Positions 1 to 8,879 of a stretch of DNA of 40,389 nucleotides are shown here, one piece after another. The stretch is taken from assembly GCA_003135455.1 (NCBI GenBank), contig PLBV01000137.1, forward strand, positions 26,422 to 66,810, written 5' to 3'. The notes under the pieces were generated by a model. That model did not search any database, was not told where the DNA came from, and worked only from the letters and a program-made list of their open reading frames with translations. Numbering within the stretch: the first letter of the stretch is position 1; each line of letters starts with the position of its first letter. The DNA is from Hyphomicrobiales bacterium. GTDB lineage: Bacteria > Pseudomonadota > Alphaproteobacteria > Rhizobiales > Methyloligellaceae. The position numbers were made by a program, and so were the translations under genes.

Positions 1-6
1 GCGCAG

Positions 7-708
7 TTAGCGCGCTTCGCACTGGTCAATCTTCAGGCTCGCGAGGAATTCGCGCCGTTGCGCCTGGAGGCCCCGGCGTTCTTCCCTCACCGCCTGCACC
101 AGGGATGGGTCTGCGAGCGAAGGATGGCCGCATCCGAAAGGCGGGGCAGGATTGTATTCCATCACCAGCTCGATCGCCTCGGCCCTTTTCCGTCCGAACA
201 GCTCGGCCGTGAGGGTGAGCGCGAAGTCGATGCCCGCGGTGAGCCCACCGCCCGTGATCCGGTTCCGGTCCTTGACGACCCTGTCTTGCACCGGGATGGC
301 GCCGACGAGAGGGAGAAGATCGAGGCTCAGCCAATGGGTGGTGGCGCGGTAGCCTTTGAGCAAACCGGCGGCCCCGAGCAGCAGCGACCCGGTGCAGACC
401 GAGGTCAGCCATTGCACCCCGGGCGCTTGCGTCTGGAGGAAGGCGATGACTTCCATGTGAGCCGCAGCCTCAAGCGTGCCCGGCCCGCCCGGCACGCAAA
501 TGATGTCGAGTTGCGGCGTGGAGGAAAAATCGTGCTCCGCGACAATGGAGAGCCCGAACTCGCTTTGCACGGGACCGGCACGCTCCGCGATCGTGAAAAT
601 CTCAAGCTCGGGCACCCGGGCAAGCACCTCATAGGGTCCCGTGAAGTCGAGCTGCGTCAGGCCAGGGAAGAGCAAAAACCTGGTGCGAAGCTTGCGGTGG
701 CCAGCCAT
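7..708 (-). CDS. DJ-1/PfpI family protein (isonitrile hydratase / GlxA N-terminal-like)
   Basis: 233 aa ORF; FLLFPGLTQLDFTGPYEVLAR, ICVPGGPGT, nucleophile-elbow-like SVCTGSLLLGAAGLLKG, ATTHWLSLDLL. Confidence 0.85.
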   Translation of the reverse strand: MAGHRKLRTRFLLFPGLTQLDFTGPYEVLARVPELEIFTIAERAGPVQSEFGLSIVAEHDFSSTPQLDIICVPGGPGTLEAAAHMEVIAFLQTQAPGVQWLTSVCTGSLLLGAAGLLKGYRATTHWLSLDLLPLVGAIPVQDRVVKDRNRITGGGLTAGIDFALTLTAELFGRKRAEAIELVMEYNPAPPFGCGHPSLADPSLVQAVREERRGLQAQRREFLASLKIDQCEAR

Positions 709-833
709 GGCGCTAATTTACTCCCCCGCGCTCCGTGACGACAATCTATTGCTCGGCACCGGTTGGCGGGGGCAGAGTGGCGCGGGCTCCTTGCGGCCTA
801 AGCCGCGCGCTACGCTTGTGGGTGGAGAACACA

Positions 834-1088
834 ATGAGAGAGTTGAGGCCACGTTATCTCGAATTGCCGCCTGTTCGCGTGCCGGCGGTGGCCATGGGCA
901 GCCTCGCTCTTGGCGCGCTTGCGGTCGGCGCGCTGGCGATCGGCGCACTTGCCATCGGGCGCCTGGCCATCGGCCGCGCCATGGTCACCAAGGTTCAGCT
1001 CGGTACGGTGGAGATCGACGAGCTCACGGTGCGCAAGCTGCGGGTGATCGAGACCGTGGCGGAGGACCCATCAACGGACGGATACTGA
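834..1088 (+). CDS. Small protein with pentapeptide-like [LI]xxGA tandem repeats
   Basis: Internal ATG at 834 in ORF 735..1088; MRELRPRYLELPPVRVPAVAMGSLALGALAVGALAIGALAIGRLAIGRAMVTKVQLG... regular 5-aa periodicity. Confidence 0.6.
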   Translation: MRELRPRYLELPPVRVPAVAMGSLALGALAVGALAIGALAIGRLAIGRAMVTKVQLGTVEIDELTVRKLRVIETVAEDPSTDGY

Positions 1089-1097
1089 CTTTCGGCC

Positions 1098-1328
1098 TCA
1101 GGTCTCGCTGCCGGCGACGGTCACGCTCAGGCCCGCCGCGCGCGCGGCGTCGATCCGTTTGGCCAAGTCCTGATCGTAGATGCCGGGCGCGATGACGATG
1201 GTGTCGCCCGGGCGCGCCACTTGCCTCGCATGTTGGAGGCTCTTGAAAGCCGATCTGGAGGTGCGACCGTCATTGGCGTCGCCGCTGATCTTTGAGTCGA
1301 CGTACCAGAGCATGGCCATCCACAACAT
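1098..1328 (-). CDS. Short protein resembling only the N-terminal cap of right-handed beta-helix (DUF1565-like) proteins
   Basis: MLWMAMLWYVDSKISGDANDGRTSRSAFKSLQHARQVARPGDTIVIAPGIY...; start chosen inside ORF 1098..1520. Confidence 0.5.
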   Translation of the reverse strand: MLWMAMLWYVDSKISGDANDGRTSRSAFKSLQHARQVARPGDTIVIAPGIYDQDLAKRIDAARAAGLSVTVAGSET

Positions 1329-1650
1329 CCGAAGGTGGGCAGAGAGGTCAAGCCTAAAGGGGAGGCAGATGGCGCGGTTTGGCGGCCATCGCCCGCTTCG
1401 CTCGAATCTCCTCGCTTGAATTCGCGCCCGATTTTTCCCATATGGGGGAATGGTCTTGACGCTCGGCGCCCATGAGGGGCCCCAGAGCACTTGGTTCGAG
1501 GCGCCGCGGGCTGGCCTCAAAGCTCCATCGACACATTGCCAGCCATCGACTGCAACCGGGCTTCACCCGACCGTGCCAGAGGCTTCTCTGCGACGGCGAT
1601 CTTGGCCCGGCCCAACGCGACACGCGGCGTCGCGAACGAGAGGAGAAGTG

Positions 1651-1917
1651 ATGAACGAGAACGAAAAAGCCCCTGACATGGTCCCCATGACGCAGGTCGA
1701 GTTTGCGCAGCTTGGCGACGGTGAGGTCGCCTATATCAAGCAGCTCGATCTCATCGTCGCCCGGAAGCTGTTTCCGGCGCTGCGTGCCGGGGCCAAGGGG
1801 ATCGACCTCTATGCGGTGCTGGGCGCTGACGGCACGCCCCTGGCGCTCACCGACAGCCGCAACGCGGCCATCGCCAACGCCATCGAAAACGACCTCGTGC
1901 CGGTGAGCGTGCATTAA
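1651..1917 (+). CDS. DUF1150 family protein
   Basis: ATG at 1651 after AGGAGAAGTG; MTQVEFAQLGDGEVAYIKQLDLIVARKLFP...GIDLYAVLGADGTPLALTDSRNAAIANAIENDLVPVSVH. Confidence 0.85.
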   Translation: MNENEKAPDMVPMTQVEFAQLGDGEVAYIKQLDLIVARKLFPALRAGAKGIDLYAVLGADGTPLALTDSRNAAIANAIENDLVPVSVH

Positions 1918-2092
1918 AGGTTTAGGCCAATTCCCCTGCCTCCCCGAGGGGAGGGTCAGGCAGGGACGTCGCCCAGACCTCCCTCCCTTCGATCTTAGTG
2001 CTTGCTTACCTTTCCCGCCGCGTTCGCCACAAGTGGCTTCCGCGCCGACCTCCCGCGCAAGGGGGAGGTAACCATGCTGGTTGGCCCGACGC

Positions 2093-2557
2093 TCAGGCGG
2101 CGTGGGAGGTGGCGGGCTCGGTGAGAACCGCATAGATCGCGGATGCGTCCTTGGACGCCCTGAGCTTCTCCACACCCTGATGCTCGCGCAACAGCCGGGA
2201 GATGCGGGCGAGCGCCTTCAGATGGTCGGCGCCTGCCCCCTCCGGTGCCAAGAGGACGAAAACGAGGTCCACCGGCGCGCCGTCCACCGCGTCGAAGTCG
2301 ATCGGCTCGGCGAGGCGGGCAAAGATGCCGACGATCCGCTTCAGCCCCGGCAGCTTGCAGTGGGGGATGGCGATGCCCTGGCCAAGGCCGGTGGAGCCCA
2401 GCCGCTCCCGCTGCAACAGCGTGTCGAAGATGGTGCGCTCCTCGAGCCCAGTAAGGCGCGCGGCTCGGGCGGCGAGGTCCTGCAAAAGTTGCTTCTTGGT
2501 CTTGACCTTGAGCCAGGGGACCACGGCCTGGGGACTGATGAGATCAGCTAGCTGCAT
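2093..2557 (-). CDS. ptsN: PTS IIA-like nitrogen regulatory protein PtsN
   Basis: MQLADLISPQAVVPWLKVKTKKQLLQDLA...RERLGSTGLGQGIAIPHCKLPGL (phosphoacceptor His region); adjacent to hpf and rpoN. Confidence 0.95.
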   Translation of the reverse strand: MQLADLISPQAVVPWLKVKTKKQLLQDLAARAARLTGLEERTIFDTLLQRERLGSTGLGQGIAIPHCKLPGLKRIVGIFARLAEPIDFDAVDGAPVDLVFVLLAPEGAGADHLKALARISRLLREHQGVEKLRASKDASAIYAVLTEPATSHAA

Positions 2558-2608
2558 GTTACGAGACCCGTCTGATTGGAGGCGCGCGAACAGCCTCGGC
2601 AAAGTCGC

Positions 2609-3193
2609 CTAGCGCCGCGTCCGCGCCTTCTTGGCGGCTGGGTCGATCCAGCCGATATTGCCGTCGTCGCGACGGTAGACCACGTTGATCTCCCCGTGGC
2701 TCGCGTTGCGAAACAGGAGGAAGGGCCGGTCGGAAATGTCCATCTGCATCACGGCGTCGCTCACCGCCATCTCGTGCACCACCGCTTCGGCTTCGGCAAT
2801 GACGATCGGATTGTCCTCATCGCTCTCCTCCTGCGTGTCCGGCGGCGATTGCAGCACATAGTCGCGAGCCTGCGTCTCCTGGCGAGGGGCCTGCGCGCCG
2901 CCGCGCTGCTTCACCTTGCGCGTGTAGCGCCGTACCCGCTTCTCCAGCCGCTCGCAGGCGCGGTCGGCGCTCTGATAGGCGTCCGGCGCCACGCCATGGG
3001 CCTCTAGACTCATGCCTTGCCACAGATGAATCGTGCAGTTGGTCCGAAACTCCCCGTGCTCTTTCTCTATCCGCACATGCCCTTGCGGCTGGCGGCCGAT
3101 ATATTTCTCCACCGCATGCGCTACGCGCTCCTGGACGTAACCCCGCAACGCCTCGCCGACGTCCAGATTCTTTCCGGTGACTTGTATCGTCAT
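2609..3193 (-). CDS. hpf: Ribosome hibernation promoting factor (long form)
   Basis: MTIQVTGKNLDVGEALRGYVQERV...; C-terminal SDRPFLLFRNASHGEINVVYRRDDGNIGWIDP; synteny with rpoN/ptsN. Confidence 0.95.
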   Translation of the reverse strand: MTIQVTGKNLDVGEALRGYVQERVAHAVEKYIGRQPQGHVRIEKEHGEFRTNCTIHLWQGMSLEAHGVAPDAYQSADRACERLEKRVRRYTRKVKQRGGAQAPRQETQARDYVLQSPPDTQEESDEDNPIVIAEAEAVVHEMAVSDAVMQMDISDRPFLLFRNASHGEINVVYRRDDGNIGWIDPAAKKARTRR

Positions 3194-3417
3194 CGCCCCG
3201 CGCGAAACCGTCGAAACGCTGCTTCGCCCGCGCTCCCCGGGACCCCTGACGCCGCTCCAAGAAGCGGGTCAATGGCGGCCACGACCCTTCATCTGGGCTC
3301 TATGACCGCTTCAGCCTCTACCGCGGGCCGGGAAGCTAGACCCCCCTTCCGAAGGTGTCAAACTCAATTGGTGCCATGCCGGTTTCATGACGTTTTTGCG
3401 ATTTTTTGACCAATGGC

Positions 3418-5103
3418 TTAGGCGTGGCCTTGCGGGCTTCCGCCGAGCGCGATCCGCTTCAGGCGCCGTCGCTGCACCGAAGACGGAATGCGCAGCGCCT
3501 CGCGATACTTGGCAACCGTGCGGCGCGCAATGTCGATGCCGTCACCTTTCAGCCGCTCGACAATCTTGTCGTCGGACAGCACGTCGCTGGCGGCTTCCGC
3601 ATCGATCATCTCCCTGATGCGATGACGCACCGCCTCCGAGGAATGGGCATCGCCGTCGCCTGAAGCCGCGATCGACGAGGTGAAGAAATATTTGAGCTCG
3701 AACAGGCCGCGATTGGTGGCCATGTATTTGTTGGCGGTGACCCGGCTCACCGTCGATTCGTGCATGGCGATGGCGTCGGCCACCGTGCGCAGGTTCAGCG
3801 GCCGCAAATGGCGCACGCCGTAGGTGAGAAAGGCGTCCTGCTGGCGCACGATCTCCTGCGCCACCTTCAGGATGGTGCGCGCGCGCTGGTCGAGGCTCTT
3901 GACCAGCCAGTTCGCCGTCTGCAGGCAATCGACGAGGTAGCTCTTGTCCTCCTTCCGCGTCGTGGCCTTGCTGACGCGGGCGTAATAGGACTGGTTGACC
4001 AGCACCTTGGGCAGCGTGTCGCTATTCAGCTCCACATGGAAGCTGCCATCGGGGAGAGCGCGCACCAGCACGTCCGGTACGATGGCTTGCGTGGGACTCG
4101 TCCCATATTTCAGCCCGGGCTTCGGGTTCAGCCGCTTCACCTCCTGCACCATGTCGCAAAGGTCCTCGTCGGTAACGCGGCAGACGCGCTTCAGCGCAGC
4201 AAGGTCGTGCACGGCGAGCAGCTGCAGGTTCTCGATCAAGGCCGCCATGGCGGGATCGCAGCGGTCGAGTTCCTTAAGCTGCAAGGTGAGGCATTCGCGC
4301 AAGTTGCGGGCGAAGACACCGCAAGGCTCGAAGCGCTGCATCACGTCCAGGGTTTCCTCGACGAGGTCGAGCGGGACGCCTAGCAGCTCCGCAAGGGCGG
4401 CAAGGTCGCTCTGCAGATAGCCCGCCTCGTCGGTCATATCGATGAGATGGTGGCCGATCAGACGCCGCGCGGGATCGGCAAAAGCGAGCACGAGCTGCTC
4501 GGCCAGGTGGTCGCGCAGCGTCCGCTCCTCGGCCACATAGGCTTCGAGATTGGGAGCGTCCTCGCCGCCCCCTCCTCGCGGCGCCGAGGCGAGCGAGGCC
4601 CAGCCGGAATCCTTGATTGCACCGGCGCTCCATCCCTCCTGCTCGGGAAAGGCGTCTTGCGGCTCGGCATCGAGATCGTCGCTGCGGCCGCGGTCGCGCG
4701 CCTCGATCTCAAGCCAGCCAGGCTCCTCACCGTCGGAGGCATCGCCCGCAGTGGCATCGCCACCAGAGGCTTCGCCAATGGCAGCCACGTCGCCGGCGGC
4801 CTCGCCGGTCTCGCTAGCGGCCGCCTCGCCGCTAGCCGTGCTCTCTCCCGCGGCGCCATTCGCTGGGTCGCGATCCTCGTCCTTGAAGGGGCTCGACGCG
4901 GGCTCCGGCCCCGCGTCCACGCTCGAGCCGACGGCCTCGTCGCTCTCGGCCTGCTCCAAGAGTGGATTGCGCTCGACCTCGGCCTCGACGAACGAGGCCA
5001 GCTCGAGATTGGAGAGCTGCAGCAGCTTGATCGCCTGCTGCAGCTGCGGCGTCATCACAAGGCTGTGAGACTGCCTAAGCTCGAGCTTGGTGGTGATCGC
5101 CAT
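3418..5103 (-). CDS. rpoN: RNA polymerase sigma-54 factor RpoN
   Basis: N-terminal LELRQSHSLVMTPQLQQAIKLLQLSNLEL; long acidic/Ala-rich linker; RpoN box ARRTVAKYREALRIPSSVQRR. Confidence 0.97.
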   Translation of the reverse strand: MAITTKLELRQSHSLVMTPQLQQAIKLLQLSNLELASFVEAEVERNPLLEQAESDEAVGSSVDAGPEPASSPFKDEDRDPANGAAGESTASGEAAASETGEAAGDVAAIGEASGGDATAGDASDGEEPGWLEIEARDRGRSDDLDAEPQDAFPEQEGWSAGAIKDSGWASLASAPRGGGGEDAPNLEAYVAEERTLRDHLAEQLVLAFADPARRLIGHHLIDMTDEAGYLQSDLAALAELLGVPLDLVEETLDVMQRFEPCGVFARNLRECLTLQLKELDRCDPAMAALIENLQLLAVHDLAALKRVCRVTDEDLCDMVQEVKRLNPKPGLKYGTSPTQAIVPDVLVRALPDGSFHVELNSDTLPKVLVNQSYYARVSKATTRKEDKSYLVDCLQTANWLVKSLDQRARTILKVAQEIVRQQDAFLTYGVRHLRPLNLRTVADAIAMHESTVSRVTANKYMATNRGLFELKYFFTSSIAASGDGDAHSSEAVRHRIREMIDAEAASDVLSDDKIVERLKGDGIDIARRTVAKYREALRIPSSVQRRRLKRIALGGSPQGHA

Positions 5104-5139
5104 GATGTCCTCTCGCGGAAGCCCTTGCGATCAGCCGCT

Positions 5140-6021
5140 TCAGATCCTGAATTGGTCGCCGAGATAGACGCGCCGCACGTCTGCGTTGTTGATGATCTCG
5201 GTGGCGGTGCCGTGAGTCAGCACCATGCCGTCATGGATGATGTAGGCGCGGCCAACGAGCTCGAGCGTCTCGCGGACATTGTGATCGGTGATCAGCACGC
5301 CGATGCCACGCTTGGTGAGGTGGAGCACAAGCGCCCGGATGTCGTTGACGGCGATCGGGTCGATGCCGGCGAAGGGCTCGTCCAGCAGCATGAAGGACGG
5401 CCGCGTGGCGAGCGCGCGGGCGATCTCGACGCGGCGCCGCTCGCCGCCGGAGAGGCGCATGGCAGGAGACTTCCTGAGCCGTGTGATGCGGAACTCCTCG
5501 AGCAGCGCATCGAGCTGCAGCTTCCGCTCCTGCTTGTTGGGTTCGACGGTCTCCAGCACGGCAAGAATGTTCTCCTCCACGGTGAGCCCCCTGAAGATCG
5601 AGGCCTCTTGCGGCAAATAGCCGATGCCTAGCCGCGCCCGGCGGTACATGGGCAGCCGGGTCACGTCCCGGCCGTCGACTTTGATGATCCCTTCATCGGC
5701 CGGTATCAGGCCGGTGATCATGTAGAACACGGTCGTCTTGCCGGCGCCATTCGGCCCGAGCAGTCCGACCGCCTCGCCGCGACCGACCTCGAGGCTCACG
5801 CCACGCACGACGGTTCGCTTGCGGAAGGCCTTGACGACGGAGTGGACGGTCAGCCAGCCAGCGCCCGGGTTGGGCACGGGCGCGTCGGGCGGCTCTTTGG
5901 GCCGGACGACCTCTTGCGCGGTACCTGCCCGGCGGCCTGGGAACGACAGCAATTTGCCCACTCGCGCCTTTCCGTCCTTCAGTTGAAACTCCGGCCGGTT
6001 AAGATCGGATGAAGGGTGCAT
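5140..6021 (-). CDS. lptB: LPS export ABC transporter ATP-binding protein LptB (with N-terminal extension)
   Basis: Walker A GPNGAGKTT, signature LSGGERRR, Walker B FMLLDEPFAGIDP; next to lptA/lptC. Confidence 0.96.
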   Translation of the reverse strand: MHPSSDLNRPEFQLKDGKARVGKLLSFPGRRAGTAQEVVRPKEPPDAPVPNPGAGWLTVHSVVKAFRKRTVVRGVSLEVGRGEAVGLLGPNGAGKTTVFYMITGLIPADEGIIKVDGRDVTRLPMYRRARLGIGYLPQEASIFRGLTVEENILAVLETVEPNKQERKLQLDALLEEFRITRLRKSPAMRLSGGERRRVEIARALATRPSFMLLDEPFAGIDPIAVNDIRALVLHLTKRGIGVLITDHNVRETLELVGRAYIIHDGMVLTHGTATEIINNADVRRVYLGDQFRI

Positions 6022-7035
6022 CTAGTGCGGCAGGCCGGGGAACAGCGGCTCCGGTGCCGCGCCCTCGGCGGTCGCATCATCCTCTGCCGGCTTGCCCTCG
6101 ATCGTCTCGTCGGCGGGCGCGCCGGCCGATTTTTCGCTACCCGCATTCTCCTTGGCCGACTTGTCGGTGCCGGCGCTGTCCTTGCCAGACTGGCCATTGC
6201 CTGCCTTGGCGTCTTTGGCGGCAGCGTCCTGCTTCGGCATGAACAGCGCGCGAATGCGTTGCCCGGCGGCGGCATTTCCCGTGTTCTCGAACCGGCTCTC
6301 GCCCGTTGTCAGATCGATGACGAGCCGGTCTCCCTTTAGCACATTCTTGCCTTGAGTTAACACCACATTGCCACCCACGGTTACCTGGTGCGCCGGCACG
6401 TCATAGAGCGCCCAATCGCTGGTGGTGGTCTGGTCCTGGTCGCTGGTGATGATGACGTCGCCGCGCGCCTCGATCTTGCTGATCTGGTTGCCTTGGTCGC
6501 CGAGGGCAACGCCGCCCGTGCCGCCAGCAGCAGCCTTTGGGTCGGCATTGGCGACCTTGCTCACCCCTTGCGGTGCGGCCGGGGCAGGCGCACCCGCCGC
6601 CGGGGTTGCCGGGGCCGGGGTGGCCGCCTTGCCGCCCGCGACCTGTGCTGGAGCAGCCCCGGTCAGGCTGTCGCTGCCGCTGCCGAGATAATGGACGTCG
6701 AGCTCCTTGGAGTGAATCGTCGTGGTGCCCTGCACGGCTTTCACATTGCCTTTGAAGGTGGCGTATTTCTGGGAGTCGTGCACCACGAGCACATCGGACT
6801 CGATGTCGATCGGCTGGCCCGAGTTCTTGGAGAAGCCACCGAAGCTGTTGCCCAGAGACTGCGCCTGCCCGCTGGTCGCGGGTTGCGCCTGACCGCTGGT
6901 CGCGGGTTGCGCCTGCCCGCTGGTCGCGGGTTGCGCCTGACCGTATGCGGCAGGCACTTTGAGCGGCGCGAGCGCCACCGTTGCCGCAAGAGCCACGAGC
7001 AGCAAGCCTGAACTGGGGCGCCGGAGTCTGCTCAT
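6022..7035 (-). CDS. lptA: LptA/OstA family LPS transport periplasmic protein
   Basis: Signal peptide; PIDIESDVLVVHDSQKYATFKGNVKAVQGTTTIHSKELDVHY; VTVGGNVVLTQGKNVLKGDRLVIDLTTGESRFE; low-complexity Pro/Ala insert. Confidence 0.9.
   Translation of the reverse strand: MSRLRRPSSGLLLVALAATVALAPLKVPAAYGQAQPATSGQAQPATSGQAQPATSGQAQSLGNSFGGFSKNSGQPIDIESDVLVVHDSQKYATFKGNVKAVQGTTTIHSKELDVHYLGSGSDSLTGAAPAQVAGGKAATPAPATPAAGAPAPAAPQGVSKVANADPKAAAGGTGGVALGDQGNQISKIEARGDVIITSDQDQTTTSDWALYDVPAHQVTVGGNVVLTQGKNVLKGDRLVIDLTTGESRFENTGNAAAGQRIRALFMPKQDAAAKDAKAGNGQSGKDSAGTDKSAKENAGSEKSAGAPADETIEGKPAEDDATAEGAAPEPLFPGLPH
6861..6942 (-). repeat. 24-bp in-frame tandem repeat (about 3.4 copies) in lptA encoding (QPATSGQA)n
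   Basis: Unit gcgcctg[c/a]ccgctggtcgcgggtt at 6861, 6885, 6909, partial at 6933; C/A variant alternates between copies. Confidence 0.93.
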
Positions 7036-7889
7036 TGCGGCGCCTCGGGCTTGGCCGCAGCGGTGGTTACCGCCGCTGGGGCAGCGGCCTCGGGCGGCGC
7101 GCCGGCTGGACCGGCAGGGGCCGGCACCACGGGCGCGGTCGGGTCGGGCTTGGCGGGAGCCGGCTTCTCCACCTTGTTGATGTGCACGAGCACCTTGCCG
7201 CGAAACAGAAGCGTGTGGTCGGAGGAGCGCAGCGTTAGCGCATTGGCGCGCACCGTGCCGTTCAGCATGTCGAAGGCGACCGGGAGATGAGAGCGGAGCA
7301 ACTGGCTCTTGCTGTTGAGGGTCGCGTATTTGAGCTTGCCGGTGACGCCGCTGCTGGTGGCAACGCTGATGGCGTCACGCATGATGAGCAGCTCGGCCTC
7401 GCTGTTGAAGGTGCCGCGATCGGCCTGCACCCGCGACCAGCCGCCGGAAACGTTTGTCATCTCGGCCTTGATGGCGTGCAGTTGGAGGATTTTCGGCGTC
7501 TTCACGTCCTGGTCGGCATAGTCGGCGCTGATGACATAGGCGCCGTTCTTCTTGTCCATGCCCTTCAGCTTCGGGTTCACCATGCGCAGCTTGCCGTCCG
7601 TCACCTGCACCCCGTCGATGCTCGCCGTCACCCCGCCCACGGTCATGGAGAGCTTCGAGGACACGAAATAGCCGGCGAGCACGAGAATCGCCAAGACTGG
7701 GAGTGCCTTGCGCAGGAAACGGACCATGCGGCTGTGGCGCGCCGCGCGCAGGAAGGCGCGCTCGCGCTCATCATGGGAGCGCAGCCGATAGCCCCGCTTG
7801 GCGGGGACCATGTCCGTGGTGACCGTGTCCGTCGTGACCGTCATGGGTCGCTCGGCGCTCCTAAGGCCGGAACTGGCGCCTGCCCGCAA
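7032..7889 (-). CDS. lptC: LPS export system protein LptC
   Basis: Single N-terminal TM (FLRKALPVLAILVLAGYFVSSKL); upstream of and overlapping lptA by 4 bp; start may lie downstream of 7889. Confidence 0.88.
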   Translation of the reverse strand: MRAGASSGLRSAERPMTVTTDTVTTDMVPAKRGYRLRSHDERERAFLRAARHSRMVRFLRKALPVLAILVLAGYFVSSKLSMTVGGVTASIDGVQVTDGKLRMVNPKLKGMDKKNGAYVISADYADQDVKTPKILQLHAIKAEMTNVSGGWSRVQADRGTFNSEAELLIMRDAISVATSSGVTGKLKYATLNSKSQLLRSHLPVAFDMLNGTVRANALTLRSSDHTLLFRGKVLVHINKVEKPAPAKPDPTAPVVPAPAGPAGAPPEAAAPAAVTTAAAKPEAPQ

Positions 7890-7981
7890 TCAGCTAGCCG
7901 CAGGACTATGATGACATTGCGACGGCAAAACCGTCCCTCTGATCCCGTCTGCCTTAGCGGGGGAGCGTCCTTTGGCCGCCC

Positions 7982-8602
7982 TCAATGGGCAAACGGATCG
8001 AGATCCGACCAGCCCCTCAGATCGAGCTCGACCCGGGTCGGCAGGAAGGCGAAGCACGCCTCGGCCAGGCCCTCGCGCCCCTCGCGCTTCAGCATGGCAT
8101 CGAGTTTCTCCCTTAGCGCGTGCAGATGCAACACATCGCTCGCGGCATAGTTGAGCTGCTCGGGCGTAAGCTCAGGCGCCCCCCAGTCCGAGGATTGCTG
8201 CTGCTTGGATATCTCCACCCCCAACAGCTCCTTGCACAAATCCTTGAGGCCGTGCCGGTCGGTGAAGGTGCGGGCGAGCCGCGAAGCGATCTTGGTGCAG
8301 TAGACCGGCCGTGGCATCACGCCGAATGCATGCTTGAGCACGGCCATGTCGAAGCGGGCGAAGTGGAAGAGCTTGAGCACGCTCTCGTCGGCGAGCAGAC
8401 GCGTCAGCTCTGGCGCCGCGTAGTCCCCGTTGAATTGCACAAGGTCGGCGCGGCCGTCACCGCTCGAAAGCTGCACCAGGCAAAGCCGGTCCCGATAGGG
8501 GTTCAAGCCCAGCGTCTCGGTATCGATGGCGATGGCGTGCGGCTTCGGTCGACCTTGCGGCAGGTCGCCACGATGGAGCTCGACGGTCAAGGGCTGGTTC
8601 AA
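7982..8602 (-). CDS. RNase D-like 3'-5' exonuclease (exonuclease domain only)
   Basis: IAIDTETLGLNPYRDRLCLVQL (DEDD motif I), LFHFARFDMAVLKHAFG (motif II), LNYAASDVLHLHALREKL (motif III); 206 aa, no HRDC region; TTG start. Confidence 0.9.
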   Translation of the reverse strand: MNQPLTVELHRGDLPQGRPKPHAIAIDTETLGLNPYRDRLCLVQLSSGDGRADLVQFNGDYAAPELTRLLADESVLKLFHFARFDMAVLKHAFGVMPRPVYCTKIASRLARTFTDRHGLKDLCKELLGVEISKQQQSSDWGAPELTPEQLNYAASDVLHLHALREKLDAMLKREGREGLAEACFAFLPTRVELDLRGWSDLDPFAH

Positions 8603-8652
8603 GCGCGCATCCCGATGAGCCGCCGGGGCGAAGGCGGCTGCGAAAAACTTGG

Positions 8653-8736
8653 TGCCCAGGAGAAGACTCGAACTTCCACACCCTTTCGGGTACTAGCACC
8701 TGAAGCTAGCGCGTCTACCAATTCCGCCACCTGGGC
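8653..8736 (-). tRNA. tRNA-Leu(CAG)
   Basis: Reverse complement GCCCAGGTGGCGGAATTGGTAGACGCGCTAGCTTCAGGTGCTAGTACCCGAAAGGGTGTGGAAGTTCGAGTCTTCTCCTGGGCA, followed by encoded CCA; acceptor, D, anticodon (TTCAGGT), variable and T arms all readable. Confidence 0.96.
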
Positions 8737-8747
8737 TTGGGATTCCT

Positions 8748-8776
8748 CAGGTACGATCGGCGGTTCTCCTTGTCAA
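8748..8776 (-). promoter_or_regulatory. Candidate sigma-70-type promoter of tRNA-Leu
   Basis: Reverse strand TTGACA (8776..8771), 17 nt spacer, TACCTG (8753..8748), 11 nt upstream of the mature tRNA 5' end. Confidence 0.6.
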
Positions 8777-8879
8777 TCGGCGCGCGATCCGCCTTCACGG
8801 GCTTTGCCGCAGTCGTGTAATGCTGCGGCACTCCCTTTCCCCTTCTAGGCGGAGGGAGAGCAGGCAGGGGGTCGGTTCG

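Noticed and set aside
4447-5631. 394-aa plus-strand ORF
   Set aside because: Antisense to rpoN and lptB, whose protein motifs are unambiguous; long open antisense frames are expected in high-GC codon-biased DNA.
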